From Amycolatopsis sp. CA-128772 (GTDB lineage Bacteria; Actinomycetota; Actinomycetes; Mycobacteriales; Pseudonocardiaceae): a DNA stretch of 64,000 bases. The translations under genes were made by a program, and so were the position numbers. Of this stretch, positions 47,447-58,778 are shown piece after piece. The stretch is from positions 1 through 64,000 of the forward strand of contig NZ_PPHG01000026.1 of assembly GCF_002904295.1 (NCBI RefSeq), given 5' to 3'. Position 1 is the first letter of the stretch. Each line of letters begins with the position of its first letter. Under the pieces are notes generated by a model. The model worked only from the letters and a program-made list of their open reading frames with translations, was not told where the DNA came from and searched no databases.

Positions 47447-50400
47447 ATGACCGAGGACAAGAAGCTCGTCGAGTACCTGAAGTGGGTCACCGCCGACCTG
47501 GCCAAGACGCGCAAGCGCGTCGAAGAGCTCGAAACGGCGGAACCGGAACCCGTGGCGATCGTGTCGATGGCCTGCCGCTACCCGGGCGGGGTCACCTCGC
47601 CCGAGGGGCTGTGGGACCTCGTGCTCGACGGCGGCGACGGCATCGGAGCGTTCCCGGGAGACCGGGGCTGGGACCTGGGAGGTCTGTTCGGCGATGAACG
47701 AGGACGTTCGTACGTTCGTGAAGGCGGTTTTCTCGACCACGCGGGCCGCTTCGATCCTGGCCTCTTCGGCATCTCCCCGCGCGAAGCGCTGGCCATGGAC
47801 CCGCAGCAACGGCACCTCCTCGAGGTCGCCTGGGAGGTGATCGAGCGCGCCGGCCTCGACCCGCTTTCGCTGCACGGCAGCAGGACGGGCGTGTTCGCCG
47901 GCGTGATGTACCACGACTACGGCCAGGGCGCGCAGTTCCCCGAGGAGGCCCTCGGCTTCCTCGGTGTCGGCACCGCGGGCAGTGTGCTGTCCGGCCGCGT
48001 CTCCTACACCCTCGGCCTGGAAGGCCCGGCCGTCACGGTCGACACGGCGTGCTCGTCGTCGCTGGTGGCGATGCACTGGGCGGCGCAGGCGCTGCGCGCC
48101 GGGGACTGCGAGCTGGCGATCGCCGGCGGCGTGACCGTCATGGCCACTCCGGGGTCCTTTGTGGACTTCTCCGCCCAGGGCGGGCTCGCGCGGGACGGGC
48201 GCTGCAAGTCCTACGCCGAGGCCGCCGACGGCGTCGGCTGGGCCGAGGGCGTCGGGCTCGTCCTGCTGGAGCGGCTCTCGGACGCGCGTCGCCACGGCCA
48301 CGAGGTCCTGGCGGTGCTGCGGGGTTCGGCGGTGAACCAGGACGGCGCGTCCAACGGGCTCACCGCGCCCAACGGGCCGTCGCAGCAGCGGGTGATCCGC
48401 CAGGCGCTGAAGAGCGCCGGCCTGGCAGCGTCCGATGTGGACGTCGTCGAGGGGCACGGCACCGGCACCCCGCTGGGCGACCCGATCGAGGCGCAGAGCC
48501 TGCTGGCCACGTACGGCAGGGGCCGGGCGACGCCGCTGCTGCTCGGCTCGGTGAAGTCCAACATCGGGCACACCCAGGCCGCCGCGGGTGTCGCCGGCGT
48601 GATCAAGATGGTCCAGGCCATGCGCCACGGTGTGGTGCCGAAGTCGGTGCACCTCGACGAGCCTTCGTCCCACGTGGACTGGACCGCGGGGGCCGTGGAG
48701 GTCGTCACCGAAAACCGCGCCTGGCCGGAGGCCGAGCGCGTCCGCCGCGCCGCCGTGTCGTCGTTCGGCATCAGCGGCACGAACGCCCACGTGATCCTCG
48801 AACAACCCGAGCCCGCCGAACGGCCCGCCACCGAAGCGCGGCCCGGGGTCCGCGCCTTCGTCGTTTCCGGACGCACCGAAGCCGCGCTCGCCGCGCAGGC
48901 CGCGCGCCTGCGCGACCACCTCGAAACCGCGGACGCGCCGGCGGCCGACGTGGCGTGGTCCCTGGCGAAGTCGCGGGCCGCGCTCGACCACCGGGCCGTG
49001 ATCGTCGCCGAGGACCCGCGCGCCGACCTGGCCGCGCTGGCCTCCGGCACCCCGGGCCCGGCGGTCACCACCGGCGTCGCCGACGTCGACGGCCGGGTCG
49101 TGTTCGTCTTCCCCGGCCAGGGCGCGCAGTGGGCGGGCATGGGAGCCCGGCTGCTCGACGAGTCGCCGGTGTTCGCCGCCCGGATCGCCGAGTGCGAGGC
49201 CGCACTGGCCCCGTACACCGATTGGTCGTTGACCGAAACCCTGCGCGGCGCGGCCCCGCTCGACCGCGTCGACGTCGTGCAGCCCGCGTCCTTCGCCGTG
49301 ATGGTCGCGCTGGCCGCGTTGTGGCAGGCCCACGGCATCACGCCGGACGCCGTCGTCGGGCACTCCCAGGGCGAGATCGCCGCGGCCTGCGTGTCCGGCG
49401 CGCTCGATCTCGCCGACGCCGCCCGCGTGGTCGCCCTGCGCAGCCAGGCCATCGCCCGGCGGCTCGCCGGCGCCGGGATGATGCTGTCGGTCTCGGTGCC
49501 CGCGGCCGATGTCGAAGCCCGCCTCGGCCGGTTCGCGGGCCGGCTGTCGGTCGCCGTGGTCAACAGCCCGTCGTCGGTCGTCGTCGCCGGCGACCCGGCC
49601 GCGGGGGAGGAGCTGCTCGCCGAGCTGACCGCGGCCGGCCTGCGCGCCCGCCGCATCGACGTCGACTACGCCTCGCACTCCGCGCACGTCGAGCTGATCT
49701 CCGGCGAGCTGGCGACCGCGCTCGCCGGGCTGCGGCCGCGGCCGTCGGAGATCCCGTTCTTCTCCACGGTGGATGGTGACTGGCTCGACACGACCCGGAT
49801 GGACGCCGGCTACTGGTACCGGAACCTCCGGCAGCGCGTCCGGTTCGAAGAAGCCATTCGAGAGCTGCTTTCCCTCCAGTACAACGCCTTCCTGGAAATC
49901 AGCTCGCACCCGGTGCTCACCGTGCCGCTGCAGGAGATCGCCGAGGACGCCGGTGCCCGCGCGGTCGTCACCGGGACGCTGCGCCGCACCGACGGCGGCC
50001 TCGACCGGTTCCTGACGTCGGTGGCCAAGGCCCACGTCCGCGGGGTCAGCCCGGACTGGGCGAGCTTGCTGGCCGAGGGCGCACGGGTCGTCCCGCTGCC
50101 GACCTACGCCTTCCAGCACGAGAACTACTGGCCCGAGCCCGCCTCGGTGAGCAGCGCGGACCCGGCTGACGCCGAATTCTGGACCGCCGTCGACGACGCC
50201 GACTTCGGTAGCCTCAGCAGCACCCTGGACGTCGAAGCGGACGCGCTGACCCGGGTGCTGCCCGCGCTGTCGTCGTGGCGCCGCCGCCGCGGCGAGCAGT
50301 CCGTGGTGGACGGCTGGCGCCACCGCGTCACCTGGAAGCCGCTGCCCGCGGGCGCGCCCGCGGCCGGTCGCTGGCTCGCGCTGGTGCCCGAAGGCCTGGA

Positions 50401-53400
50401 CATCCCCCTCGACGCCGACCGCCTGGTGGTGGCGCCGGACGCCGACCCGGTCGGCGTCCTCCGGGACGGCCTCGACGGCGAGTACGCCGGCGTCGTCTCG
50501 TTCCTGGAGCTCGACGGGACGACGTTCACCATGACCGCCGCGCTGGTGGAGTTCCTCGCCGCCACTGATCCGGTGGTGCCGCTGTGGGCCGTCACCCGCG
50601 GCGCGGTGTCCGTCGGCCGGTCGGACCCGCTCGCCGACCCGGCCCGCGCCGCGCTGTGGGGCGCCGGGCGCGTCCTGGCCCTGGAGCACCCGCGGGCCTG
50701 GGGCGGCCTGATCGACCTGCCCGAAACCCTCGACGAGCGGGCGGCGGCCCGGTTCGCCGCCGCCCTCGGCGGCCCGGAAGACCAGGTCGCCGTCCGGGCG
50801 TCCGGGCTCTTCGGCCGCCGGCTCGTGCACGCCGCGGCCGGAGGCGCCGCCGAGCCGTGGCGCCCGCACGGCACGGTGCTGGTCACCGGCGCCGGCGAAG
50901 GCTTCGGCGCGCGCGTCGCCGAGTGGGTCACCGAGTGCGGTGCCGAAGTCGTGACCGACGTTCCCGGGGACCGGCCGCTGACCGCCGTCGTGCACACCGC
51001 CGGGATGACCGGCGACCCCGGCGCGTGGGCCACCGCCGTCCGCCTCGACGAGGCCCTCGCCGATACCGAACTGGAAGCGTTCGTGCTGTTCACGTCGGTG
51101 AGCGCGGTGTGGGGGGCCGAAGGGCAGCGCGACCGCGCCGCCGTCGACGCCGGCCTCGAAGCGCTCGCTCGGCACCGGCGGGACCGCGGCCGGACGGCGA
51201 CCGCGATCGCGTGGAGTGCCTGGGCGGACACCGGCGTCGCCGAAGACGACGAAACCGCCGGGTTCCTGCGCGCCCGCGGCCTTCCGCCGCTGCCGGTCGG
51301 GCAGGCGCTGCTCGCGCTCGGCCAGGCCGTCGCCCACGACGACACCGCCGTCGTGCTCGCCGACGTCCGGTGGGACCGGTTCGTCCCCGCGGTCACCTCG
51401 CGGCGCGACGGCACCCTGCTCGACGAGCTGCCCGAGGTACGGGCGCTCGACGCGGCGCCCGGCGCCGACGTCACCTCGACCTCGGCCCTGCTGGGCCGCC
51501 TGCGCGAGGCCGACCCGCGCGAGCGGGAAACCCTGCTGCTGGACCTGGTCCGCGAGCAGGTCGCCGGCCTGCTCGGCTACGCGGGCGCGGCGGCGGTCGA
51601 ACCGCGCCGCCCGTTCAAGGAACTCGGCTTCGACTCGCTGACCTCGGTCGAACTGCGCAACCGGATCAACGCCGCCACCGGTCTCACCCTGCCGTCCACT
51701 TTGGTCTTCGACCACCCGCGCCCGGACGCCGTCGCCCGGTTCCTGGCCACCGAACTGCTCGGCGACGACGACCAGGTGACGGCCCCGGTCGCGGCCGGGG
51801 TGGTGGACGGCGACCCGATCGTCGTGGTCGGCATGAGCTGCCGCTATCCGGGTGGCGTCCGCTCGCCCGAAGACCTGTGGCGCCTGGTCGCCGACGGCAC
51901 CGACGCGATCACGGAGTTCCCCGGCGACCGCGGCTGGGACCTGCTCGGCCTGCGCGACGGCGCGTCCTACGTCCACGAGGGCGGCTTCGTCGACGGCGTC
52001 GCGAACTTCGACGCCGGCTTCTTCGGCATCTCGCCGCGCGAAGCCCTGGCGATGGACCCGCAGCAGCGTCAGCTCCTCGAAGTGGCGTGGGAGCTGTTCG
52101 AACGCGCCGGCGTCGACCCCGAAGACCTGCGCGGCAGCACCACCGGCGTCTACGTCGGCGGCTCCGGCAACGGCTACTCGCCGCCGCCGGAACTGGCCGG
52201 GCACCTGCTCACCGGCGCCGCCACCAGCGTGCTGTCCGGCCGGATCTCCTACCTGTTCGGCCTGGAAGGCCCGTCGGTCACCGTCGACACCGCGTGCTCG
52301 TCCTCGCTGGTCGCGCTGCACATGGCCGCGCGGGCGCTGGCCGCCGGCGAGTGCTCGCTGGCCGTCGCGGGCGGGGTCACCGTGATGGCGACGCCCAGCG
52401 CCTTCGTCGAGTTCAGCTACCAGGGCGGCCTCGCCCCGGACGGCCGCTGCCGGTCGTTCGCCGAGACCGCGGGCGGCACCGGCTGGGCCGAGGGCACCGG
52501 CCTGCTGCTGCTGGAACGGCTGTCCGACGCGCGCCGCCACGGACACCCGCCGCTGGCCGTGCTGCGCGGCACCGCCGTCAACTCCGACGGCGCCTCCAAC
52601 GGCCTCACCGCCCCCAACGGCCCCTCGCAGCAACGCGTGATCCGCCAGGCCCTCGCCGCCGCCGGACTGTCCACTTCGGACGTGGACGCCGTCGAGGCGC
52701 ACGGCACCGGCACGTCGCTGGGTGACCCGATCGAAGCCCAGGCCCTGCTCGCCACCTACGGCCAGGACCGGGAAGAGCCCCTGCTCCTCGGCTCGATCAA
52801 GTCGAACCTGGGGCACGCCCAGTCGGCTGCCGGCGTCGCGGGCGTGATCAAGATGGTCGAGGCCATCCGCCACGGCGTCCTGCCGAAGACCCTGCACCTC
52901 GACGAGCCGACGTCCCAAGTGGACTGGACGGCCGGGGCGGTTTCGCTGCTCACCGAGGAACGCGCGTGGCCCGAAACCGGGCGACCGCGCCGCGGGGCGG
53001 TGTCGTCGTTCGGTGTCAGCGGCACCAACGCGCACGTCGTCCTCGAACAGGCCGAGGCCACCGAGGTGCTTCCCGCCTCGGTGGCCGGCCCGGTGCCGGT
53101 CCTCCTCTCCGCCCGGACCCCGGAGCGGCTCGCCGCCCAAGCCGCGCGGATCGCGGACTTCCTCGCCACCGAACCGGATCTCACGGATCTCGCCGCCGCG
53201 CTGGCCACGACCCGCACGCACTTCGACCACCGGGCCGCGGTCGTCGCGACCGACCGGGAGTCGCTGCTGGCCGGGCTGCGCGAGCTCGACGGGCCGACCG
53301 CGGCCGGGCCGGCAGGCAAGCTCGCGATCCTGTTCGCCGGGCAAGGCAGCCAGCGCCTCGGCATGGGCCGTGAACTGGCCGCCACCTACCCATTGTTCGC

Positions 53401-56400
53401 CGACGCGCTCGACGCCGTCCTCGCCCACCTCGACGTCGAACTCGACCGCCCGCTGCGCGAGGTCATGCACGGCGAGGACGCCGAACTGCTCAACCGGACC
53501 CAGTACGCGCAGGCGGCGATCTTCGCGTTCGAAGTCGCGCTGTTCCGGCTCCTGGAGTCGTGGGGCGTCACCGCCGATCAGCTGGCCGGGCACTCGGTCG
53601 GCGAGATCGCCGCCGCGCACGTCGCCGGGGTGTTCAGCCTGGCCGGGGCGTGCCGGCTGGTCGCCGCGCGCGGCCGGCTCATGCAGGCCCTGCCGCCGGG
53701 CGGCGCGATGCTTTCCGTGGTGGCGAGCGAAGAAGAAGTCACCCCGCTGCTCGGCGACGACGTCGTGATCGCCGCCGTCAACGGCCCGCGTTCGATCGTC
53801 GTCTCCGGCACCGAAGCCGCCGTGCTCGCGGTGGGGGAGCACTTCGCCAAGACCAAGCGGCTCGCCGTGTCGCACGCCTTCCACTCGCCGCTCATCGAAC
53901 CTGCCCTGGCCGAGTTCGGCCGGGTCGTGGCCGGGCTGGACCTCGCGGCGCCGTCGATCCCGCTCGTCTCGACCGTCGCCGGGGACGCCGACTTCACCTC
54001 GCCGGAGTACTGGGTGCGGCAGGCCCGGGAAGCCGTGCGGTTCGCCGACGCCGTCACGACGCTGGCCGAAGCGGGCGTGACGACGTTCCTCGACGTCGGC
54101 CCGGACGGCGTCGCCGCCGCGATGGCGGCCGAAAACCTCACCGGCGGCGAAGTGGTCGCCGTCCGTGACGAGCCCCGGACACTGGTCACCGCGCTGACGC
54201 GGCTGCACCACGCCCGCGTTCCGGTGGACTGGGCGAAGTTCTTCGGCGGCGGGCGCCCGGTCGCGCTCCCGACGTACCCCTTCGCCCCGGAGCGCTACTG
54301 GCCCGAAGGCTTCCACGGCGCGCACGGCGACCTGCGCCTGTCCGGCCTGCACTCCGCGGAGCACCCGCTGCTCGGCGCCGGGGTCGCGCTGCCGGAGTCC
54401 GGCGGGTTCCTGTTCACCGGCGCGCTGTCGCCGCAGCTGCAGCCGTGGCTGGCCGACCACACCGCCGGCGGCGTGATCGTGTTCCCGGAGGCCGGGTTCG
54501 TCGAGCTGGCCGTCCGCGCCGGCGACGAGGTCGGCTGCGACCTCCTCGAAGAGCTGACCGTCGAGGTCCCGCTCGCGCTGCCGCCGGTCGGCGGGGTGCA
54601 CGCGCAGGTCGTCGTCGGCCCGGCAGCGCCCGCCGGGACGCGGGAGCTGACCATCTGGACCCGGCCCGAAGCCGCCGGTGAGCAGGTCTGGACGCGGACC
54701 GCGGCCGGCCGGCTCGCCCCCGGCGCCCCGGAACCGGCGATCGACCCGGACCGGCCGCCGTCCGCGGTCGAACTGGTCCTCGACGGCTTCCACGAGGACC
54801 ACCCCGGGATCGGTGCGGCCTTCCGCGGCCTGCGGTCGGCGTGGCGCTCGGGCGACGACGTCTACGCGGAAGTGGCACTGCCCGCGTCGCGCCAGGACGA
54901 CGCCGCCGCCTTCGGGCTGCACCCGGCGCTGCTGGACGCGGCGCTGCAGGCCGTGACGCTGCTGGACCTGCCCCTTCGCCCGGTGACGGGCTGGACGCGG
55001 TTCGCGCTCCACGCCGGTGGCGCGGCGGCCGCGCGGGTCCACCTCCGCCGGACCGGCGACACGGTCACCCTCACCCTGACCGACGCCACCGGCGCACTGG
55101 TCGCGTCCGCGGAAGCCGTGTCGTTCGGGGCGGCCGCCACGCCGCCGCGGCAGCAGGGGCACGACTCGCTGTTCCACCTCGAGTGGACCCCGCTGCCGGA
55201 GGTCGCGCCGACCGGCCGGCGGTTCGCCGTGCTGGGCGAGGACGCGACCGACCTGGCCGCGCTGGTGGCCGCGGCCAAGGACGGCGGCGTGGCCGTCGTC
55301 GGAGTGGACACGAGCGGCGACCCGGTCGCCGCCACCCACCGCGCCACCGCGCTGGTGCTGGACCAGCTGCAGTACTTCCTCGCCGCCGACGACGTCCAGG
55401 TCGTGTTCCGCACCGGCGGCGGCCCCGCGGCCGCGGCTGTGCAGGGCCTGGTCCGGGCGGCGCAGTCGGAGAACCCGGGCCGGTTCGTGCTGGTCGACGG
55501 GGACGCGGCCGACGCGGCCGACGCGGCCGTCGCTTCCGGGGAACCGCAGATCTCGGTGCGCGACGGCGTGCCGCACCGCGCCCGGCTGGTCCGGGCGCCG
55601 GCGGTGCCGCAGCCGGAACCCGGCTTCGGCGACCCGGACGGCACGGTCCTCGTCACCGGCGGCACCGGCGGCCTCGGCCGGCTGCTGGCCCGCCACCTGG
55701 TGACCCACCACGGCGTCCGGCACCTGCTGCTCACCGGCCGCCGGGGCCTCGGCGCCGCGGGGGCGGCGGACCTGGTCACCGAGCTGAAGGGCCTGGGCGC
55801 GGACGTGCGCGTCGCGGCGTGCGACACCGCCGACCGCGAAGACGTCGCCGACCTGCTCTCGACCGTCCCGGAAGGCCACCCGCTGACGGCGGTCGTGCAC
55901 GCGGCGGGCGTCCTCGACGACGGTGTCGTGGGCTCGCTGACCCCGGCCCGGCTGAAGAAGGTGCTGCGCCCCAAGGTGGACGGCGCCTGGCACCTGCACG
56001 AGCTGACCCGCGGGCTCGACCTGGCCGCGTTCGTCCTGTACTCGTCGGCGAGCGGCCTGCTCGGCGGCGTCGGCCAGGGCAACTACGCGGCGGCGAACTC
56101 GTTCCTCGACGCGCTGGCGGCCCGGCGTCGCGCCGAAGGCCTGCCGGCGGTGTCGCTGGCGTGGGGCCCGTGGGCGCAGGAGGACGGCATGGCGGGCGCG
56201 CTCGCCGACGTCGACGCCCAGCGCCTGGCGAAGTCCGGCATGCGCCGGTTCACCCCGGAGGAGGGGCTGGCGCTGTTCGACACCGCGGTCGCGTCCCCGG
56301 CCGCGGTGGTGGTCCCGGTGGGCCTGGACCCGGCGGTGCTGCGCGGCCACATCGTCCCGCCGGTGCTGGGGGACCTGGTCCCGAAGACCCGCCGCACGGC

Positions 56401-56926
56401 CCGCATCGACGCCGACGGCGTGCGGTCGTTCGTCCCCCGCCTGGGCGAGCTGGCCCCGGACGCCCGGGACCGCGAGCTGCTCGGCCTGGTCCGCGAGCTG
56501 GCGGCGAGCGTCCTGGGCCACGGCTCGCCGGCGGCGATCGACCCGGACACCGGCTTCACGGAGATCGGCTTCGACTCGCTGACGGTGGTGGAGCTGCGCA
56601 ACCGCCTGGGCTACGCGACCGGCCTGACGCTGCCGGCGACGGTCCTGTTCGACCACCCGAACCCGCGGGCGCTGAGCACGCACCTGCTCGCGCTGCTGAG
56701 CCCGGAGCCGGCGGACCCGTCCGCGCAGGTGCTGTCGTCGCTGAGCCGGTTCGAGGCGCTGGCCGACGATCCCGCACTGGCTCCCGAGACCGTCGGCTTC
56801 CTGACCACGCGGCTGCGCGCGCTGCTCGACCGTCTCGGCGGGGAGAGCGAGTTCCTGGAGTCCCTGGACTCCGCCGACGACGGCGAGCTGTTCCGGCTGA
56901 TCGACTCGGAGCTGAGCACCGACTGA
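47447..56926 (+). CDS. Modular type I polyketide synthase PKS-III, two modules, 3159 aa
   Basis: Third PKS of the operon. The ATG at 47447 lies 7 bp after the PKS-II stop, with AGGAG/GAGG (47429-47441) just upstream, and opens with a docking coiled coil ([16 protein letters not shown]). Module 1 (from residue 34) is KS-AT-KR(dead)-ACP with a methylmalonyl AT (YASH near residue 741; ACP Ser near 1397). Module 2 (from residue 1456) is KS-AT-DH-KR-ACP with a malonyl AT (ACP Ser near 3044). The C-terminus, after about 3090, is a docking tail ending [13 protein letters not shown], compatible with the N-terminal helix of PKS-IV, so chain transfer is expected to continue across the intervening minus-strand operon. 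There is no thioesterase. A strong hairpin follows 11 bp after the stop. Confidence 0.98.
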   Translation: MTEDKKLVEYLKWVTADLAKTRKRVEELETAEPEPVAIVSMACRYPGGVTSPEGLWDLVLDGGDGIGAFPGDRGWDLGGLFGDERGRSYVREGGFLDHAGRFDPGLFGISPREALAMDPQQRHLLEVAWEVIERAGLDPLSLHGSRTGVFAGVMYHDYGQGAQFPEEALGFLGVGTAGSVLSGRVSYTLGLEGPAVTVDTACSSSLVAMHWAAQALRAGDCELAIAGGVTVMATPGSFVDFSAQGGLARDGRCKSYAEAADGVGWAEGVGLVLLERLSDARRHGHEVLAVLRGSAVNQDGASNGLTAPNGPSQQRVIRQALKSAGLAASDVDVVEGHGTGTPLGDPIEAQSLLATYGRGRATPLLLGSVKSNIGHTQAAAGVAGVIKMVQAMRHGVVPKSVHLDEPSSHVDWTAGAVEVVTENRAWPEAERVRRAAVSSFGISGTNAHVILEQPEPAERPATEARPGVRAFVVSGRTEAALAAQAARLRDHLETADAPAADVAWSLAKSRAALDHRAVIVAEDPRADLAALASGTPGPAVTTGVADVDGRVVFVFPGQGAQWAGMGARLLDESPVFAARIAECEAALAPYTDWSLTETLRGAAPLDRVDVVQPASFAVMVALAALWQAHGITPDAVVGHSQGEIAAACVSGALDLADAARVVALRSQAIARRLAGAGMMLSVSVPAADVEARLGRFAGRLSVAVVNSPSSVVVAGDPAAGEELLAELTAAGLRARRIDVDYASHSAHVELISGELATALAGLRPRPSEIPFFSTVDGDWLDTTRMDAGYWYRNLRQRVRFEEAIRELLSLQYNAFLEISSHPVLTVPLQEIAEDAGARAVVTGTLRRTDGGLDRFLTSVAKAHVRGVSPDWASLLAEGARVVPLPTYAFQHENYWPEPASVSSADPADAEFWTAVDDADFGSLSSTLDVEADALTRVLPALSSWRRRRGEQSVVDGWRHRVTWKPLPAGAPAAGRWLALVPEGLDIPLDADRLVVAPDADPVGVLRDGLDGEYAGVVSFLELDGTTFTMTAALVEFLAATDPVVPLWAVTRGAVSVGRSDPLADPARAALWGAGRVLALEHPRAWGGLIDLPETLDERAAARFAAALGGPEDQVAVRASGLFGRRLVHAAAGGAAEPWRPHGTVLVTGAGEGFGARVAEWVTECGAEVVTDVPGDRPLTAVVHTAGMTGDPGAWATAVRLDEALADTELEAFVLFTSVSAVWGAEGQRDRAAVDAGLEALARHRRDRGRTATAIAWSAWADTGVAEDDETAGFLRARGLPPLPVGQALLALGQAVAHDDTAVVLADVRWDRFVPAVTSRRDGTLLDELPEVRALDAAPGADVTSTSALLGRLREADPRERETLLLDLVREQVAGLLGYAGAAAVEPRRPFKELGFDSLTSVELRNRINAATGLTLPSTLVFDHPRPDAVARFLATELLGDDDQVTAPVAAGVVDGDPIVVVGMSCRYPGGVRSPEDLWRLVADGTDAITEFPGDRGWDLLGLRDGASYVHEGGFVDGVANFDAGFFGISPREALAMDPQQRQLLEVAWELFERAGVDPEDLRGSTTGVYVGGSGNGYSPPPELAGHLLTGAATSVLSGRISYLFGLEGPSVTVDTACSSSLVALHMAARALAAGECSLAVAGGVTVMATPSAFVEFSYQGGLAPDGRCRSFAETAGGTGWAEGTGLLLLERLSDARRHGHPPLAVLRGTAVNSDGASNGLTAPNGPSQQRVIRQALAAAGLSTSDVDAVEAHGTGTSLGDPIEAQALLATYGQDREEPLLLGSIKSNLGHAQSAAGVAGVIKMVEAIRHGVLPKTLHLDEPTSQVDWTAGAVSLLTEERAWPETGRPRRGAVSSFGVSGTNAHVVLEQAEATEVLPASVAGPVPVLLSARTPERLAAQAARIADFLATEPDLTDLAAALATTRTHFDHRAAVVATDRESLLAGLRELDGPTAAGPAGKLAILFAGQGSQRLGMGRELAATYPLFADALDAVLAHLDVELDRPLREVMHGEDAELLNRTQYAQAAIFAFEVALFRLLESWGVTADQLAGHSVGEIAAAHVAGVFSLAGACRLVAARGRLMQALPPGGAMLSVVASEEEVTPLLGDDVVIAAVNGPRSIVVSGTEAAVLAVGEHFAKTKRLAVSHAFHSPLIEPALAEFGRVVAGLDLAAPSIPLVSTVAGDADFTSPEYWVRQAREAVRFADAVTTLAEAGVTTFLDVGPDGVAAAMAAENLTGGEVVAVRDEPRTLVTALTRLHHARVPVDWAKFFGGGRPVALPTYPFAPERYWPEGFHGAHGDLRLSGLHSAEHPLLGAGVALPESGGFLFTGALSPQLQPWLADHTAGGVIVFPEAGFVELAVRAGDEVGCDLLEELTVEVPLALPPVGGVHAQVVVGPAAPAGTRELTIWTRPEAAGEQVWTRTAAGRLAPGAPEPAIDPDRPPSAVELVLDGFHEDHPGIGAAFRGLRSAWRSGDDVYAEVALPASRQDDAAAFGLHPALLDAALQAVTLLDLPLRPVTGWTRFALHAGGAAAARVHLRRTGDTVTLTLTDATGALVASAEAVSFGAAATPPRQQGHDSLFHLEWTPLPEVAPTGRRFAVLGEDATDLAALVAAAKDGGVAVVGVDTSGDPVAATHRATALVLDQLQYFLAADDVQVVFRTGGGPAAAAVQGLVRAAQSENPGRFVLVDGDAADAADAAVASGEPQISVRDGVPHRARLVRAPAVPQPEPGFGDPDGTVLVTGGTGGLGRLLARHLVTHHGVRHLLLTGRRGLGAAGAADLVTELKGLGADVRVAACDTADREDVADLLSTVPEGHPLTAVVHAAGVLDDGVVGSLTPARLKKVLRPKVDGAWHLHELTRGLDLAAFVLYSSASGLLGGVGQGNYAAANSFLDALAARRRAEGLPAVSLAWGPWAQEDGMAGALADVDAQRLAKSGMRRFTPEEGLALFDTAVASPAAVVVPVGLDPAVLRGHIVPPVLGDLVPKTRRTARIDADGVRSFVPRLGELAPDARDRELLGLVRELAASVLGHGSPAAIDPDTGFTEIGFDSLTVVELRNRLGYATGLTLPATVLFDHPNPRALSTHLLALLSPEPADPSAQVLSSLSRFEALADDPALAPETVGFLTTRLRALLDRLGGESEFLESLDSADDGELFRLIDSELSTD
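47546..51780 (+). other. PKS-III module 1: KS-AT(methylmalonyl)-KR(inactive)-ACP
   Basis: The KS loop VMYHDYGQG is nearly identical to PKS-II module 5. The AT (from about 49096) has RVDVVQP, GHSQG and YASH (49667-49678), clear methylmalonyl signatures. The KR (about 50868-51400) is degenerate: [12 protein letters not shown] keeps a GxGxxG-like turn, but the catalytic Lys stretch is shortened and the Tyr motif is replaced by [13 protein letters not shown]. Expected product: alpha-methyl beta-ketone. A non-reducing, epimerising C2-type role is possible and cannot be judged from sequence alone. The ACP serine is at 51635. Confidence 0.91.
51812..56710 (+). other. PKS-III module 2: KS-AT(malonyl)-DH(doubtful)-KR(B1)-ACP
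   Basis: The KS loop [10 protein letters not shown] matches only PKS-I module E. AT: HAFH (malonyl). DH (54330-55150): the His ([11 protein letters not shown], codon at 54458) and the Asp ([12 protein letters not shown]) are present, but YGPAFRGL is reduced to GIGAAFRGL, so activity is doubtful. KR (from about 55640): LDD, Ser (YSSASG) and Tyr (GNYAAANS), B-type. The downstream KS (PKS-IV) has the TNGQ loop that elsewhere follows D-hydroxyl products, which favours an inactive DH. The ACP serine is at 56576. Confidence 0.88.
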
Positions 56927-56936
56927 CCGGGGACAT

Positions 56937-56987
56937 GCGTGAAGGCCACTCCAGGGAACTCCAGGTTCCCCGGGGTGGCCTTCATGC
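56937..56987. terminator. Strong hairpin terminator of the PKS-I/II/III operon
   Basis: Starts 11 bp after the PKS-III stop. Arms of 23 nt (56937-56959 and 56965-56987) pair with one mismatch and two G-T pairs around a 5-nt loop; the base of the stem is TGAAGGCCAC/GTGGCCTTCA. There is no T-run, as is common for actinobacterial terminators. It may work in both directions. Confidence 0.85.
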
Positions 56988-57002
56988 CTGCGCGGGAGAC
57001 AC

Positions 57003-57037
57003 GAAACCGGGCCGGGGGCGAACCCCGGCCCGGTTTC
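57003..57037. terminator. Perfect hairpin terminator of the minus-strand operon
   Basis: Fifteen-base perfect arms, GAAACCGGGCCGGGG (57003-57017) and its complement (57023-57037), with a 5-nt loop. It lies 12 bp beyond the stop of the permease gene on the minus strand and faces the PKS terminator, insulating two convergent operons. Confidence 0.85.
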
Positions 57038-57049
57038 CGACGGGATCGA

Positions 57050-57817
57050 TCAGGCGGCGACCGACTGGAAGGTGCGCGAGTTCCACCGCACCGCCAGCCC
57101 GGTCAGCGCGATGATCACCACCGCGGCCACCAGGGTCGGCACCAGCGGCAGGGTCTCCCGGAAGCTCGCCCGGCTGATGTCCACCACGTACGCCAGCGGG
57201 TTGAGCCGCGACAGCACGTACAGCCACATCGGCGCGCGGTCCGGGGTGATCGGCAGCAGGATGCCCGACAGCAGCGTCAGCGGCAGGATCACGATGTTGA
57301 CGATCGAGGAGAACGTGTCCTCGTTGCGCAGCTTCAGCACGATCGCGTTGGCGCAGCAGGCGATCCCCAGCGCGGTCAGTGCCGTGATCGCCAGGACCAG
57401 CACCACGCCCACCACGCTCAGCGCCACGCCGAACACCAGGCTCGCCAGCAGCAGGATGATCACCCCCTGCACCAGCGACAGCGTCACCGACGGCAGGGCC
57501 TGGCCGAGGCTCAGCGCCGTGCGGCTGGCCGGGGTCACCCGCAGCCGGTCGACGGCGCCCGCGCGGATGCCCGAGAGCAGGACGAACCCGCAATACACAC
57601 CGTTGGTCGCCGCGATCTGGATGATCAGCGCCGGGGTCAGGTCCACCCAGGACGTCTGGGCCGGCACGCCCGGCGTCCGGCTGACCAGCACCGCCAGCAA
57701 CGGCCCGCACAGCACCAGGTACAGCACCGGCTGGATCATGCCGAGCATCAGGTACGGCTTGTTGCGCAGGGTCACCGCCAGCTCGCTGCGGTAGACCAGC
57801 ATCGCTTCACGCAGCAT
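57050..57817 (-). CDS. ABC-2 type permease, DrrB-like, antibiotic export
   Basis: A 255-aa inner-membrane permease of the ABC-2 family with several hydrophobic stretches (for example GVIILLLASLVFGVALSVVG and ALTALGIACCANAIV). The segment LSGILLPITPDRAPMWLY, followed by RLNPLAYVVDISR, is typical of DrrB-like subunits. The ATG at 57817 is chosen because GGAGGTG (57822-57828, minus strand) lies just before it; the gene overlaps the end of the ATPase gene by 11 bp, indicating translational coupling. With that ATPase it should form a dimeric exporter for the polyketide or its glycoside, giving self-resistance. The substrate is inferred from location only. Confidence 0.93.
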   Translation of the reverse strand: MLREAMLVYRSELAVTLRNKPYLMLGMIQPVLYLVLCGPLLAVLVSRTPGVPAQTSWVDLTPALIIQIAATNGVYCGFVLLSGIRAGAVDRLRVTPASRTALSLGQALPSVTLSLVQGVIILLLASLVFGVALSVVGVVLVLAITALTALGIACCANAIVLKLRNEDTFSSIVNIVILPLTLLSGILLPITPDRAPMWLYVLSRLNPLAYVVDISRASFRETLPLVPTLVAAVVIIALTGLAVRWNSRTFQSVAA

Positions 57818-58778
57818 CGGTCACCTCCCGGGTCTGCTCCCGCAGGCCGTGGCCGGTCAGGGCGAAGAACACGTCGTCGAGCGTCGGGCGCTGCACGCGC
57901 AGCGTCACCAGCGGGATGTCCTGCTGGTCCAGCGCCCGCACCAGCGGCGAGAGCACCTCCTCGCTCTGCGCGACCTGGAACCGCAGCGTCGCGTCCTCGC
58001 GGCGCAGCCCGCGCACCCCGGGCAGCCCGGCCACCAGCAGTTCCGCGTGGTCCGCGCGTTCCGGCGGCACCGTCACCTCGACGCCGTCGCCGAGCAGCCG
58101 AGACTTCAGCGCCTCCGGGGTGTCCTCGGCGACGATCACGCCGTCGTCGATCACCTGGATGCGGTCGGCCAGCGCGTCGGCTTCGTCGAGGTAGTGGGTG
58201 GACAGGAACACCGTCACGCCCTGCTCGTCGCGCAGCCGCCGGATGTGGCTCCACAGGTGGGCGCGGCTCTGCGGGTCGAGGCCGGTGGTCGGCTCGTCGA
58301 GGAACAGCACCACCGGCAGGTGCACCATGCCCAGCGCCAGGTCGAGCCGCCGCCGCTGGCCGCCGGACATCGCCGACGTCAGCCGGTCCTCCAGCCCGGT
58401 CAGGCCGAGCTGGCCGGATACTTCGCGGACGCGTTCGGCGGCGTCGGTCTTGTTGAGCCCGTAGAGGCGGGCCTGCAGCATCAGTTCCTCGCCGACCTTG
58501 CGCTCGTCGACCGTGCCGCCGCCCTGGGCGACGTACCCGATGTGCCGCCGCACGCGTTTCGGCTCGGTGAGCAGGTCGGCGCCGGCGATCCGGGCGCGCC
58601 CGGCGGTGGGCCGCAGCAACGTCGTGAGCATCCGCATGGTCGTGGTCTTGCCGGCGCCGTTCGGGCCGAGGAACGCCACGATCTCGCCGGCCTCGACCCG
58701 CAGGTCGACCCCGCGGACCGCGGCGAGGGCCCGGCCGCCGGCGGTGAAGGTGCGGGCCAGGCCCGCGGCCTCGATCAC
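57807..58778 (-). CDS. ABC transporter ATP-binding protein, DrrA-like
   Basis: A 323-aa cytoplasmic ATPase subunit. It shows Walker A GPNGAGKTT (residues 38-46), signature MSGGQRRRLDLALGM, Walker B VVLFLDEPTTGLD and the switch His in LSTHYLDEAD, followed by the C-terminal extension of about 90 residues seen in DrrA-type drug exporters (PTLDDVFFALTGH). The GTG start at 58778 overlaps the stop of the glycosyltransferase gene as GTGA, a classic coupled arrangement; no clear ribosome-binding site precedes it. It partners the permease that overlaps its 3' end. Likely role: energising export of the product of the surrounding PKS. Substrate unproven. Confidence 0.95.
   Translation of the reverse strand: MIEAAGLARTFTAGGRALAAVRGVDLRVEAGEIVAFLGPNGAGKTTTMRMLTTLLRPTAGRARIAGADLLTEPKRVRRHIGYVAQGGGTVDERKVGEELMLQARLYGLNKTDAAERVREVSGQLGLTGLEDRLTSAMSGGQRRRLDLALGMVHLPVVLFLDEPTTGLDPQSRAHLWSHIRRLRDEQGVTVFLSTHYLDEADALADRIQVIDDGVIVAEDTPEALKSRLLGDGVEVTVPPERADHAELLVAGLPGVRGLRREDATLRFQVAQSEEVLSPLVRALDQQDIPLVTLRVQRPTLDDVFFALTGHGLREQTREVTDAA

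Noticed and set aside
56700-56926. Thioesterase or chain-release domain at the end of PKS-III
   Set aside because: The sequence after the last ACP is a short docking tail with no GxSxG motif.
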